Shown: positions 49,501 to 58,683 of the stretch, piece by piece | How the letters are laid out: the number at the start of each line of letters is the position of its first letter | Numbering within the stretch: position 1 is the stretch's first letter | From: Branchipolynoe longqiensis | Lineage: Eukaryota > Annelida > Polychaeta > Phyllodocida > Polynoidae | Assembly (NCBI GenBank): GCA_030323885.1 | Contig: CM059186.1 | Coordinates: forward strand, 155,777,064 to 155,841,063 | Direction of reading: 5' to 3' | Length of the DNA stretch: 64,000 bases | Notes under the pieces: generated by a model | The model's database searches: none | Seen by the model: only the letters and a program-made list of their open reading frames with translations | Told to the model about the DNA's origin: nothing | Position numbers and translations under genes: made by a program

Positions 49501-50393
49501 TCCAACACTTTCGAGGTGTAAATACAAATGTAGGCTACACGTGTTATATTTGAGTAATATGAATTGCATGATAGTCAATGTAAACAAAATATTTTCTTGC
49601 CCCCTTTTTTTTTTGTTTCTCTCTCCCACCTCCCTTTAAGAAACAAAAAGCCTCCTCCAAAAAACAGCACAAATCTTAATGTTGGTAACATTTCCGAGAC
49701 CCCTCTTTTTTAATGAAAATCGTAGGCCTCAGTCAGACTACGTCTTGCGACCACTTTTCGACCAAAAGGTTGCGAGCAAAGCCAAAAAAAAGGTGGGGAA
49801 AACATTGGTCGGTGATCGGTTGGCGATTGGTCAGCCACCATTTTGGTCACAAGGAGGTTGAAGAAAAATCCTTGTGACCAAAATGGTTACAAGGAGGTCG
49901 CTGGCCACTCTCAGCACTTGCGACCAGTCGGCAACCAGTCAGCCTTTTGGTCGCAAAGTGGTTGCAAAGTGGTCGCAAAGTAGTCACAAAGTAGTCACAA
50001 AGTAGTCACAAAGTAGTCGCAAAGTAGTCGCAAGTGTGACTGCGGCTGTAGAGATCTTTTCACCCATGATTCTGGCAATGAAACCGAGTACAGATTCCAT
50101 GAAAACAACACCTTCTCAGTTGACTTTGACTAGCGGCAGATGACATTCAATAACAGAAGCCGACAATGGCAAATGAAATAACTACATTTGTGGTTTGACG
50201 CCCTGCAGTTTCGTACTCTGAGAGTGAACGTGACTGCGCCATCTGCATGGACCGGTCCCGGGACTCCTTGCTGTGTCCGTGCCACCACATGATCACCTGC
50301 ATGGAGTGTGCCAAGTCTCTGCACAACCGGCACGACGGCTGCCCCATCTGCCGGAAGGAGATCACCGAAATAATCCGCATCTACCACTCGTAA
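34510..50393 (+). CDS. 3-hydroxyacyl-CoA dehydrogenase-like Rossmann domain fused to a C-terminal RING finger, 8 coding exons
   Basis: Coding exons: 34510-34561, 41318-41454, 42943-43048, 43834-43928, 45345-45441, 46610-46708, 48419-48532, 50209-50393. All have AG/GT borders and join in one frame to a stop (885 nt, 294 aa). Residues 1-31 give beta-1, GCGLMG (8-13) and beta-2 ending in Asp31, an NAD-type Rossmann entry. Then come LSQLEETVRDAEFIFEAVID, IKQDLFE, HTVIATNTLHL (107-117), GLRFLYP (134-140), PEVEV, and LLEHMGK (about 167). In the enzymes the catalytic His sits at residue 136, which is Arg here; Glu148 is kept; Ser is Leu115. The helical C-terminal domain is absent. A charged linker (about 180-240) leads to a C3HC4 RING at 243-281 (CAIC, CHH, CMEC, CPIC) and a tail ITEIIRIYHS. 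Predicted to be a RING ubiquitin ligase with a nucleotide-binding but probably non-catalytic domain. Start chosen for a strong ATG context (AACCATGG) exactly at beta-1. Confidence 0.92.
34744..35303. mobile_element. Foldback element with TAAAGCCGTGTTCACAC ends
   Basis: Ends TAAAGCCGTGTTCACACC and GGTGTGAACACGGCTTTA. The interior consists of repeated AACTAGATGAGGCGA words in both directions. It lies in intron 1 of the dehydrogenase-RING gene, 183 bp from exon 1. Confidence 0.82.
35351..38227. mobile_element. Larger foldback structure with arms of about 260 bp
   Basis: 35397-35662 and 37977-38227 are inverted copies (shared GATTTTCCGGTCGATCAAAA, TTGGCCG..TGGACGCGAC). Inside the left arm's shoulder, 35755-36060 repeats most of 34756-35055. 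All belong to the AACTAGATGAGGCGA foldback family. Confidence 0.7.
36350..37400. repeat. Diverged tandem repeat, four units of about 190-310 bp
   Basis: CTGGGTTAACTCATATTCT-type starts recur near 36357, 36656, 36965 and 37155. Each is followed by GATAATGGTCTCATA, GATATGTATCTACTGAAA and TTGATCTCCAAC blocks. It lies between the foldback arms. Confidence 0.7.
38395..38720. repeat. Two direct copies of an approximately 180-bp unit
   Basis: GGTTGCCATAGAAACCCACA at about 38421 and GGTTGCCATGGAAACCTAGA at about 38590. Both continue to ATAAGCTG.GGTGATTT and ATCAGGATC. Confidence 0.7.
38832..39480 (-). pseudogene. Non-LTR retrotransposon (LINE) reverse transcriptase fragment
   Basis: Minus-strand reading gives the fingers-palm core of a LINE reverse transcriptase: ELRPISLLPIPGKIVQQLI, GFRKYHSTTKA, AVFIDFRKAFDTVDHKLL, VPQGSTLGPLLFLIYINDL and the catalytic FADDVALVV. 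Upstream of WKRAMIMPIPK an in-frame TAA interrupts, and after APYGD the frame shifts, so only about 200 residues remain. There is no endonuclease domain. The clade cannot be named from this piece. It sits in intron 1 of the dehydrogenase-RING gene, antisense to it. Confidence 0.9.
40128..40844. mobile_element. Foldback MITE, CCCTGTCACACTACGAC ends
   Basis: Ends TTAAAGCCCTGTCACACTAC and GTAGTGTGACAGGCCCTTTA, total 717 bp. The interior is dense in ACGTA and ATACGT words on both strands. Confidence 0.82.
41318..41454 (+). CDS. Dehydrogenase-RING gene, coding exon 2
   Basis: Completes GEMAYHGHRVRMYD, the helix and beta-2 of the Rossmann fold, and continues to GLMAHKNFI. Acceptor GACAG, donor ATC|GTAAGT. 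Confidence 0.93.
42943..43048 (+). CDS. Dehydrogenase-RING gene, coding exon 3
   Basis: LEETVRDAEFIFEAVIDDLQ followed by IKQDLFE, the beta-4 and beta-5 region of the family. Acceptor TTACAG, donor GAAA|GTACGT. Confidence 0.93.
43566..43762 (-). repeat. SINE family A, head-end copy with internal duplication
   Basis: Tail missing. The blocks TTGGTTTGA and GGTTCGAA each occur twice in succession. It lies 71 bp before exon 4 of the dehydrogenase-RING gene. Confidence 0.7.
43834..43928 (+). CDS. Dehydrogenase-RING gene, coding exon 4
   Basis: SSHTVIATNTLHLNLTEVF, aligned to the family's HTI.ASNTSSL.I block. Acceptor TTACAG, donor GAG|GTGAGT. Confidence 0.92.
44934..45262 (-). repeat. SINE family A copy
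   Basis: Full length, reverse orientation, ending 82 bp before exon 5 of the dehydrogenase-RING gene. Confidence 0.8.
45345..45441 (+). CDS. Dehydrogenase-RING gene, coding exon 5
   Basis: RTLGLRFLYPIYYIPEVEVT, the position of the enzymes' GLHFFNP catalytic block, with His replaced by Arg. Acceptor TTGCAG, donor CGAG|GTAAGA. Confidence 0.92.
45788..46120 (-). mobile_element. TTAA MITE copy, left end degraded
   Basis: Reverse-oriented. It shares CCTACTTAGATACAGATGCA, GTCAATTTAATAGAGCCTGT and CCATCAAACTATGTAACTTTA with the family; it lies next to another copy at 46172. Confidence 0.65.
46172..46506 (-). mobile_element. TTAA MITE copy
   Basis: Starts CTAAAGTTGCATAGTCCGAT and ends CATCGGACTACATGAGTTAA. 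It finishes 103 bp before exon 6 of the dehydrogenase-RING gene. Confidence 0.75.
46610..46708 (+). CDS. Dehydrogenase-RING gene, coding exon 6
   Basis: VRSLLEHMGKTLFLRSGGEP then a charged TEEQREERKK. In active enzymes this point leads into the C-terminal domain through PGF.VNR, which is missing. Donor AAAG|GTAAGC. Confidence 0.9.
48419..48532 (+). CDS. Dehydrogenase-RING gene, coding exon 7 (linker)
   Basis: ARLEQIKNSSGLGHYFENRI, then an acidic PPQDDEQS. Acceptor CTTAAG is weak but frame and phase fit. The last 32 bp and the donor TCAG|GTGAGA are copied in the minisatellite that follows. Confidence 0.85.
48501..49000 (+). repeat. 104-bp minisatellite that includes the exon 7 splice donor
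   Basis: Five units begin CACCCTGC at 48501, 48605, 48692, 48796 and 48900. Unit 1 is real: 32 bp of exon 7, the donor and 72 bp of intron. Unit 2 has a 17-bp deletion that removes the donor, unit 3 has GT changed to CT, and units 4 and 5 keep TCAG|GTGA. Confidence 0.9.
49083..49136. repeat. (ATAC)n microsatellite
   Basis: About 13 units with one GTAC interruption. Confidence 0.95.
49723..50050. mobile_element. Foldback MITE related to 14492, with an 11-bp tandem array
   Basis: Inverted ends TAGGCCTCAGTCAGACTACG and GTGTGACTGCGGCTGTA. The interior is built from GGTCGCAA-type words. At its right end, AAGTAGTCACA-like 11-mers repeat about nine times (49948-50035). It lies 158 bp before exon 8 of the dehydrogenase-RING gene. 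Confidence 0.75.
50209..50393 (+). CDS. Dehydrogenase-RING gene, coding exon 8 (RING)
   Basis: RDCAICMDRSRDSLLCPCHH, then ITCMEC and GCPICRKEI, ending TEIIRIYHS and TAA. The spacing C-x2-C-x11-C-x-H-x3-C-x2-C-x10-C-x2-C is a complete RING-HC. Acceptor CCTGCAG. Confidence 0.95.
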
Positions 50394-50725
50394 GGCCCAA
50401 CCAATGAGGCGTCTTTTCTTGAACATTTATACTGCCTATCATGGATACGTCTGAATAGACTTCTTTTCACTACTAGAGTGTTGGTCGATAGAAAGCCCGA
50501 GCCTACACTTTTACCGACCCGAGGGATTTTTAACCTCCCCTACCACATAGACATGGTATGAGAGCAACTGGCCTTTGATGACGCTGTAAGTTATACACAG
50601 CGTCTTGTTACAGAGTGCGCATTGGAACAAGAGTCCAAGACAATAAACTAGACTTGTAGTTCAGAGATTCTCCACCGGATGTAGCCCAGTGGTTATGCAT
50701 TGAATGTGTGACTGTGATGTGACTA

Positions 50726-50910
50726 CAGTAAAACCTCTCTAAACCGACCGACCATGGGACCGACTCTAAGTGTTACATTTACAGGGGTGGTCGGTTTAGG
50801 GAGTTTTTTTAATCGTTACAATGGTAAGGGCGATCATTTGGGACCCAAATAAAGCTATCGATATAAGGAAGTGGTCGATCTGTGGAGGTGGTCGGTTAGA
50901 GAGGTTATAT
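50726..50910 (+). mobile_element. Pogo-like MITE copy
   Basis: Preceded by TA and starting CAGTAAAACCTCTCTAAACC, with an inverted, degraded right end GGTCGGTTAGAGAGGTTA. About 185 bp, a minimal version of the 62294 element. Confidence 0.75.
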
Positions 50911-51426
50911 TATATTAAGATTTCCCTCCCCCCATATTCTTTTTAGCATTTCTTTGACCTATGCACAACAAAGCACATGAGTTTTATCTATATTCTGGTC
51001 ATAAATATTATCATGTCCCATTATCATGGCTGCTACATATTTAACCATAAACATTTGTGATTTAATTAACAATTGGCTGTTTATGACTGCAAGACACTGA
51101 TATAGATTCCTCATAACCGGCTAGACTGAATATATATATATATATATATGTACCTTGCATTAAGACAACGCAATATTTTCCAGAAAACTAATTTTGACAC
51201 ACTTTTATACCCTTATTAACAGGGTAAACGGATTCGTCATAAAATCTTTATTTTCTTAAATTTTACTAGATAAAAGCTTCACCCTGTCCAGAGTAGGGGT
51301 GAATGGCCGCTCTGCTTAAATCCGAGCAAAAACTGTTTCAGTAGGAATTAACTGTGGAGGTAGTGGTTCCAATGTGCAGTTTATCTATATTGGATAAAGT
51401 TGAGAAATTGAGAGACAATGGCAATG

Positions 51427-51449
51427 CCCCCCCCCCCCCCCCCCCCCCC
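51427..51449. repeat. Poly-C run
   Basis: Twenty-three consecutive C. Similar G or C runs occur at 3438, 26987, 44730 and 62693. Confidence 0.95.
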
Positions 51450-51705
51450 AAAACACAACCAAGGTGGCGGTCACAGAATTGAAGAGAAAGCCCTCAAATT
51501 GACATTTAAAGTATGCTAAGCTACATGCTTTAATAAATGTGTCACTTTAAAATAGCGGGCTATGATAAACAAGCATTGGAACCATATATTTAGCATATTT
51601 GATTGCAAATTCATTGGGTTTTATCCATAGCCCAGCCTTCAAACACTTATTTTATAGGATTGTCTAGCAGGCCTGTCATAAGAGACAGTGCTGCGGGAGT
51701 AACTA

Positions 51706-51991
51706 AGGCCATGTATCCATAGACTGTTCCCTTGTGGTGTGTTCCCTTGTTCTGTGTTCCCTCGTGACCTTGTGATGCGCCACACAGACAATGAATCTGT
51801 GTTTTGCTTAGTGGACGTTCCCATAGGTTGGACGCAGGGACTGTATGGCCTAGTGCACAGCACATGTGACATACTGACCGGGACCATAAAGAATGAACAT
51901 TTTCATTGTCTGTGTGGCACATCACTAGGTCACAAGCAAACACAGAACAAGGGAACTCGCCACAAGGGAACAGTCTGTGGATACACAGCCT
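51706..51991. mobile_element. MITE with AGGCCATGTATCCATAGACTG ends
   Basis: Left AGGCCATGTATCC and GACTGTTCCCTTGTGG pair with the right CCACAAGGGAACAGTC and GGATACACAGCC. The inner parts also pair (GCCACACAGACAATGAA with TTCATTGTCTGTGTGGC), so the whole 286 bp can fold back. Confidence 0.8.
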
Positions 51992-52502
51992 AATATTCTA
52001 ACAGCTGTAGTACTTTTGTCCCAAATACTCTTTCACATCAATATCTAGCACTCCTGTTCCCATGGTGCCTTCTCAGTGGTTTCTGCCCACTATTTGTTCG
52101 ACAGCCGGCTTAGCTCGGCATATAGAGCATTGCGAGCTGAAAAAAGGCCTTTGTGCGTGTCATATTGCTAAACCCTTTTTTTCCAATTACTTTTTCTAGT
52201 GTTATCTAGTGTCTGTCATGTTTACTTACATTGTGATCGACGTGAAGCAAGCAAAGACAAAATACCAATAGCAATAGTTAAATAATATAAAATAGGTGCA
52301 AAGCGGTGGTTGTTTACACAAGAATGTAGTCTGTATAGCTTTATTTACACAACATCCTTGTTTACGCAGACTATTTTGGTGTGGTGTTTATACTGATACA
52401 TTATTGAATTGGTCCCATGTTCCGTGGTGTACTGTTCTACCCCACTGGCTACTGATGTAACTGAATCTATTTCACCAGTCTTGGTACTCTCTACGTGGGT
52501 CC

Positions 52503-52917
52503 TAGGTACAAGATTCACCCCGTACTGCTGCAGTAGGGGTGCAAACCAACCCTATGTAAAAGCTGTCGAAAAAACGGGTCAAAGAATTGAGAGCCTAATT
52601 TAACAATCTAAGAAGCAACATTTATTCTTTACATATGTCTTATTGATAGCCCGCTACCTTTGAGTTGAAAAATATAATAAAACATATAGTTTAATGCAAT
52701 TTAAAAGTGAAATCGACGGCGTTCTGCGGCCGCCATCTTGTCTTTTTGCATTCTCTCCCATTTCACCAACTCTGTGCCTATATGCATAACATTGGTAGCC
52801 ATTTGATACTGGAGCCGCAGTTTCTAGGTCATGTTCCATACTAATGTTATTTTCGCCGGTATTTAGACTACGTTGTCATTCACCTGTGACCTACAAGTAC
52901 CGGGTGAACCTTTTATC
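52503..52917. mobile_element. 415-bp element with 11-bp target duplication, copy 1
   Basis: Flanked by TACGTGGGTCC at 52492-52502 and 52918-52928. Short inverted ends contain GATTCACCC and GGGTGAACC. Non-coding. A second copy lies at 58684. Confidence 0.85.
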
Positions 52918-53202
52918 TACGTGGGTCCATAACAATATACCAAAGAATTTCTGCCGTCGTTGTATATATGGTAAGTACTCTGCGAGATTGACGTTTCCTC
53001 TGACAAAACGCCAGGCAAAAGACGCGACCAAAGACTACACCTTAGTTTCAGTAAGAAGCGCAAACGCGACAATTCACGCTATTCACGGCGGCGCTTTTCG
53101 TCGTTGGGGTAGTTGGTAGCAGAGAGCGTGTATATAGACAAGCTCTCTGTTGGTAGTGCAATTGCAATGCTTGAATTAGAAAAGTCTCAGTTGCAGTTTC
53201 TG

Positions 53203-53630
53203 TGATGTTTTAAAAATCAGGTTTCTTTTCTATCTTTAAAGAAAAAAGGTTTTAAAAAAAACAACTTACAGGGGATTGGAGTCCAGACAATTTTTGATGT
53301 ATTGACATTAGTCTTTTGCTATTGTTCTTTTTTGTTGTTGCTGTAGGTTTTCCCCACTAAAGTGATGGGCAAATATTGGCGCCGTCCACTCACTGAACTC
53401 AGTGTTCCATGATACACTATATTAGTACACACCTCGGATCACAGAGTATGGAGTCCAGTAGATGGTGCCTATATTTACCCATCCCTTTACTGAATAAACT
53501 ACAGCAACGAAAAAGAATAATAACAAAAGACTAATGTCAATATATCCACAATTCTCCAGGCTCCAATCCCCTGTAGGTTAAAAAGAAAAAAATTAAAGAG
53601 GGAAAGAAACCCTGATTTTTAAAACATCAT
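53203..53630. mobile_element. Palindromic element with arms of about 140 bp
   Basis: 53203-53350 and 53494-53630 are inverted copies: GATGTTTTAAAAATCAG.. and ..CTGATTTTTAAAACATC outside, TTGCTGTAG and CTACAGCAA inside. An AT-rich palindrome and a third GATGTTTTAAAAATCAGGG follow at 53718. Confidence 0.8.
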
Positions 53631-53686
53631 ATATATATATATATTATATATATTATATATATATATATAATATATTATATAAATAA

Positions 53687-53717
<31 letters not shown>

Positions 53718-53720
53718 GAT
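53627..53720. repeat. AT-rich palindromic microsatellite
   Basis: (AT)n with ATTATAT interruptions, self-complementary over about 90 bp. Confidence 0.9.
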
Positions 53721-54004
53721 GTTTTAAAAATCAGGGTATATATTATATGTTGTTTTAGTCATGACAAAAAGCTTTCGCATAGATCTGACATTCACAGTAA
53801 CCTGATTCACAGAGCCTGCCTAGCTTGTCAATGATGTTTAGATATGAAATATGGGTACTATGTTTATCATTGTGCAATAGATTAATAGAATCCAATTGAA
53901 ATGAGTTACAGTGGGTTAGGGATTGGGACCTCGCCTACTTAATAATATTGATGGAGCAATGTCGAGGAAACCAGATGCTATAACCGATTTGTGATCGTCT
54001 AAAC

Positions 54005-54478
54005 CAGCGATTCTCAACCGGGGGCCATATGGTCCCCTAGGGGGACACCCGACATTGTTGGGGCCCATGTAAACAAAATAGCATATTGGGGAGCCACAGC
54101 CATATTTTAATGGGCCAGAGGCCTACTGATTCGACTTCATGGCATTATCTTAATCGACACAATTCTCACACTGTGCAGTGTTAAGTTCACGAGTAATATC
54201 ATTCAACATTACAATTGGTATCCTTACATGTTGTTTAGTAATGAGTAATAATTGTTCAATGCATATATTTATATCCTGCTTTTGAAAAATGAAGCTTTAT
54301 TCCTTTTGTGCAAAATGTATACATTATTTACTAACTTAATCTATGTAGCGCCTCATATATATTTAATTACTTTGGTTGTATAAATTTAGTTCGTTTTTTC
54401 TTCTTTTAACCTCAAATCGCTGTGAGGAGTCACCGAAGGCAAAAGGGGAAATTTATCGAAGAGGGTTAAAAATCGCTG
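54005..54478. mobile_element. hAT-like non-autonomous element
   Basis: Ends CAGCGATTCTCAACC and GGTTAAAAATCGCTG are typical of hAT elements. The 8-bp flanks GTCTAAAC (53997-54004) and GTTTAGAC (54479-54486) fit a slightly mutated duplication of a palindromic TCTAGA-like target. Non-coding, 474 bp. Confidence 0.82.
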
Positions 54479-55581
54479 GTTTAGACACTGCATGCGCACA
54501 CGAGTACACATGCACTACTTGTAGGCTATTTGTGTATATATTATGTTAAGATAGACTTGTATATGGTCAAGGACCCTATAATACTAGTATTTTAGGGTTT
54601 TTGATATGGTGCAGCATATTATAATGCTCCCTTCAAACTCCAGGGGGCGCCAACACCCGAGTCTGCATAGAGGCGCCTCCTGGGGTGTGGATCAGGTACC
54701 AACAATATTTTGTTTTTGCACCCACAATTTATTACTCGATTGTTTTTGTCTCGTCGTATTTTACTACAATAATGGTGTACCTTGTTTGATATGGTGTTGG
54801 GTGAGTAAGCACAAGACATTTAATGTTGTTTATTGGACGCAAGAACAATATTTTGTATATCGCAGATGCACCAACTCTAAACTGTCTCAAGGTGAGGCTA
54901 GATAAATTGTGGTCAGAATATAGGTACAGCCAGCATCCGATCCATGACTATTATTCGTGTCATAGTCATCACGGCGAGCGACCCGACCTGCAACAGGCTA
55001 CATAGCCTATCAAGCAGAAGAGGATAAATGTAAATAAATGTAAATGTATGGATATTGTATATTGTGTGCCTCAAGAGGCCGGTATCTGATTTTCTTATGA
55101 GTTTTGGCATTATTAGGCATACTCATGTACTGAGTTTAGGCTCTCGTAATCCCTCCTAACTAACCCAGTTAATTCTAGTCAATATATTGTTCCAAAGTAG
55201 TCTTATGAGTTTACATTTCTAAGATTTTAAATTTGAGTAGTATAAAATGAACTCAAATCAACTAGATGTGTGTCAATAGCTAGAACAATAATATAAATTG
55301 ACAAAAAGGTTCTTAAGATTTTCAAGAAATCTATGAAAAGTGTGTTCGTATTGACACACTTTTTCGTAATCAGTGTACAGGATATTGTGTGCATGATTGG
55401 GTTTTATTACAACACAAATGCAGTTGAAGTATTAAGACCAATATATTCACAGTCGGCATTGAGAAAGTGAGCTGTAGATGAGAAAACCCGAAGTTGAAAT
55501 TATGGTTAAATTAAAAGGACAATGGGGCATATGATATTTCTTTATATTGATGCGATATTTCAGGTACACTAAGTAATACAC

Positions 55582-55833
55582 AAGGTTCATACAAATGTGA
55601 AGCTATGGAATTCAAGGATTTTCAATGCTGTTTTTGATAGGAATTCAAGACTATTTTCATTTGGATTTCAGGAGAAAACACTCAAATTGTGAACGGCGAT
55701 TTCGGATTAATTTAGATCAGTGGGGACAGTTTAATGGAATTCAAGGCTTTTCGAGAATAATTACCCAAAATAGTTTAAATTCAAGGCTTTTCAATGCCTT
55801 TAAATGGGACAAATGAAGTTCAAAACTTCATTC
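55582..55833 (+). mobile_element. CAGGGTC MITE, decayed copy
   Basis: Matches 17951-18223 over most of its length (GTGGGGACAGTTTAATGGAA, AATTACCCAAAATAG); both tips are lost. Confidence 0.75.
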
Positions 55834-55967
55834 TGCCTCCTAGTGACAGATTCTACCGATAATTATATCAATCTACAGGCAGTCTATTGCCCCCATGATT
55901 TCTATTTTATTCTAACAAACATTTGATGAATTCTATTAAAATCTTTAGATATAATATTAATAATGTA

Positions 55968-56140
55968 TTAAAGTTGCATTATCCGATGGTTTTGAGTTTA
56001 TACCATGTTTATTAAATATATCAGGTTGATCGTTATGATCTACTTTGCATGGTTTTGAAGTAACTTCTTTTAAGGTGTCAACTTAGGAAATATTTCAAAT
56101 GAAAATATATTACTAAAGTAATGTCGGTCTGCACACATGG
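55968..56140 (+). mobile_element. TTAA MITE, left half
   Basis: Starts TTAAAGTTGCATTATCCGAT and ends after about 170 bp. Confidence 0.7.
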
Positions 56141-56175
56141 AAATGGTCGCACATGAGCCTTGTTTACCAATTTTT

Positions 56176-56214
56176 GGTTAGATGTTGCCAGGATGTAAAA
56201 CTCCAACAACCAAC
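56176..56214 (+). repeat. SINE family A tail fragment
   Basis: GGTTAGATGTTGCCAGGATG followed by TAAAACTCCAACAACC. Confidence 0.6.
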
Positions 56215-57686
56215 CGTTACGAATTATTTAGCCTAATACCGGAACACTTGTTGGTACTGCAGGTATTGCAGGGGCGTCAATCTCAGGGAGTTTGATGCCC
56301 CTGCCCTGCAGAGTTTTAAACCACTCCTTGTGGTACAGGTTCTTGACAGTACCGAAGGCTAAGGGAGCAAACCCTAAACAGAAAACCATGTCACTGTGGC
56401 AGCATTAAGGGCGGTTGATATATGGAACTCCCAACATCTCCCGACCAGCCACTGCAGGGACAAATAAATAGTTTTGCGCCTGTCTGGACATGTTCTTGCT
56501 GGTGTGAAACCTCTATTTGCTCCCCGAGAGAGTGCCACTGGTAACTTGCAAAAGCCAGCAGCACTTCAACACTTTTGCAGGCAGCTTTCATGAAATGTAC
56601 AACCACACAACACATTAAGACCGACTCATGGACATCACTCTCACAGCAGAGAACAAAATGGAGAGTGGCAGTCAAGTAATGAAAGCAGTCTTTGTCGCAT
56701 CACAACCGACAGCATGATGATGATGATGACCGGAACACTTAAGGGTTTACTGTTAAATGAGTGCACCGGGATCCAAGTTGGAGATGTAAGAGAGAGATCA
56801 AATCTAGGTGTTGGGTAAAAGAGAAATTGATGCTTTCAATTTCATCGGATTGTGCAGGTTTAATTTCATATTTCAGGAATGTCATTCAATAGAACTGTTG
56901 AAATAACTGTGCCAACTTGCATTGATTGGCACAGCTCTTTTTAACTTTCCGTCCATGCTACTTTGAACATGGCAGGTGTATTTAGTGAAATTACTGTCAA
57001 TTTAACTGTCTAGCTGTAACTGATATTCACTAACTTTGTAATCATCATGAGCTTTACTGGAACCCCTTATTTCCCCTAAATGGTGGAAATTACTCTTAGA
57101 CCTATTTTTGAAAACCCAGGAATAACGAAGGTATCTTTACATTTCTATGTAAACATATTCATTGTGTAATTTGCAGTAAATGACTGACTGAATAAACCAC
57201 AATCGCTGCACAAATATATATCTACATATTATGTTGGTTATTAGTAAGGCAACATATTGTTAATGTTCACAATAATTTTCACATTAAATGTTTCAATTAA
57301 TTTTCTGTCTTATATATTGGGGATGCAGATACTAGGAAAGTGGGTCAAATGATTGTTTTTTATGGTTTTTTTTTGGGGGGGGGGGTCTTTAAGGGGGAAA
57401 AAAGAGGGGTTTTTTTTGGGGGGGAGGGGCTTTTTAAGGGGGGGGAAAGAGAGTACCGCCGGTAAAACCATTAACAACCCTAGATTGTAATTATGATTTC
57501 TGATTGTAATATCAACTTCAGATGTCAAGGCAACATTTGTAACCGTAGTTATCTTAATTGACATTCCTGTGAATTTATTTCCATAATTTTATTTCTAATT
57601 CACATCCATCCTTGTTTTTTATTATTGTAATGTATTTTCATTGTCATCATTCTCATTGTCAAATGTCTGTTCTTGATTTTCGGCCA

Positions 57687-57979
57687 ACCGGACGAGGCGG
57701 CCCAATGGGTAGAGCACTTCCCGATCGGGAGTTCGATTCCCGGTCGAGTTAAACCAATGTCTTACAAAATTGATATTAGGCGCTCGGCATTAATAGAATA
57801 GGGCAAGGACTGGTTAGCTCAGTGTCAGGTTTAATGTGACACTCAGTGGGGTATCGGGGCATGGTGCCGGTGGCTTGATTTCCCAGTGAGGCAGCCCTAT
57901 AAAGTTGCCATGAATGTATCTGTCCTGATATGACCTTATATGTTGCTAGGACGTAAAAGAATAACACACAAACAACAAA
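57687..57979 (+). repeat. SINE family A copy
   Basis: Forward copy: tRNA-like head with B box GAGTTCGATTCCCGGT, body, and tail GACCTTATATGTTGCTAGGA with (CAAA)n. Confidence 0.8.
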
Positions 57980-58105
57980 CTTATCAAATCATTGTCATCT
58001 ATGCAGATTTAACATGTCACTTCATTTCCGGCAATGCCAAGCATGTCCATCGAACCTAAATATGAGCTCACGATACACTTGGAGATGGCCTGCATCGCAA
58101 CCATA

Positions 58106-58460
58106 TTAGATTTGCATAGTCCGATGGTTTTGAATTTCCTTATTTTTTCTGAGATAAATATATTAGATCGATCACTAGTATCTACTTTACATTAGTTCAA
58201 AGTTACTTTTATTTTAAATGGTAAACTTTTGAGATATTTTGAGTGCAAACATGGAAAATTAGTTTTGGCAAGCATGCCAAAACTCTGACACCATATACTT
58301 CTGCAGTAACAGGTTCTGTTAAATTTACTCAGTATTGCCTTCTACGCAGAAACGAATGCTTAATAAGTGCATCAGTATCTAAGTTAGATGTGTAAAATCA
58401 AATCTAGATAATTGGTTTGGTTTTGAAAATTTGATATTTCATCGGACTATGCAGCTTTAA
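58106..58460 (+). mobile_element. TTAA MITE copy
   Basis: Very close to the 29451 copy in its body (GCAAACATGGAAAATTAGTT, GGCAAGCATGCCAAAACTCT). Ends at GCAGCTTTAA. Confidence 0.8.
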
Positions 58461-58570
58461 GATAAGGCTGTACTTTTTGCACATATATACATGTCTATTG
58501 TGTAAATATTTTCCTTCACATTCTTCTATTTTTTTTCTTAGTTTTTTTCATATCTCAAATTTACACCCCC

Positions 58571-58625
58571 AGTCCTGATATGACTTTAGATGTTGCTATG
58601 ACGTAAAACAACAACAAACAAACAA
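58571..58625 (+). repeat. SINE family A tail fragment
   Basis: TCCTGATATGACTTTAGATG with a (CAA)n tail. Confidence 0.65.
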
Positions 58626-58683
58626 ATTTTCCCTTCTGTTTTCTTGAGAGACATTATATCGTTGTAAATCATTATGCTCACCC

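Noticed and set aside
56235..56720. Possible coding remnant on either strand
   Set aside because: Short open pieces in two frames but no recognisable domain and in-frame stops; perhaps a decayed element.
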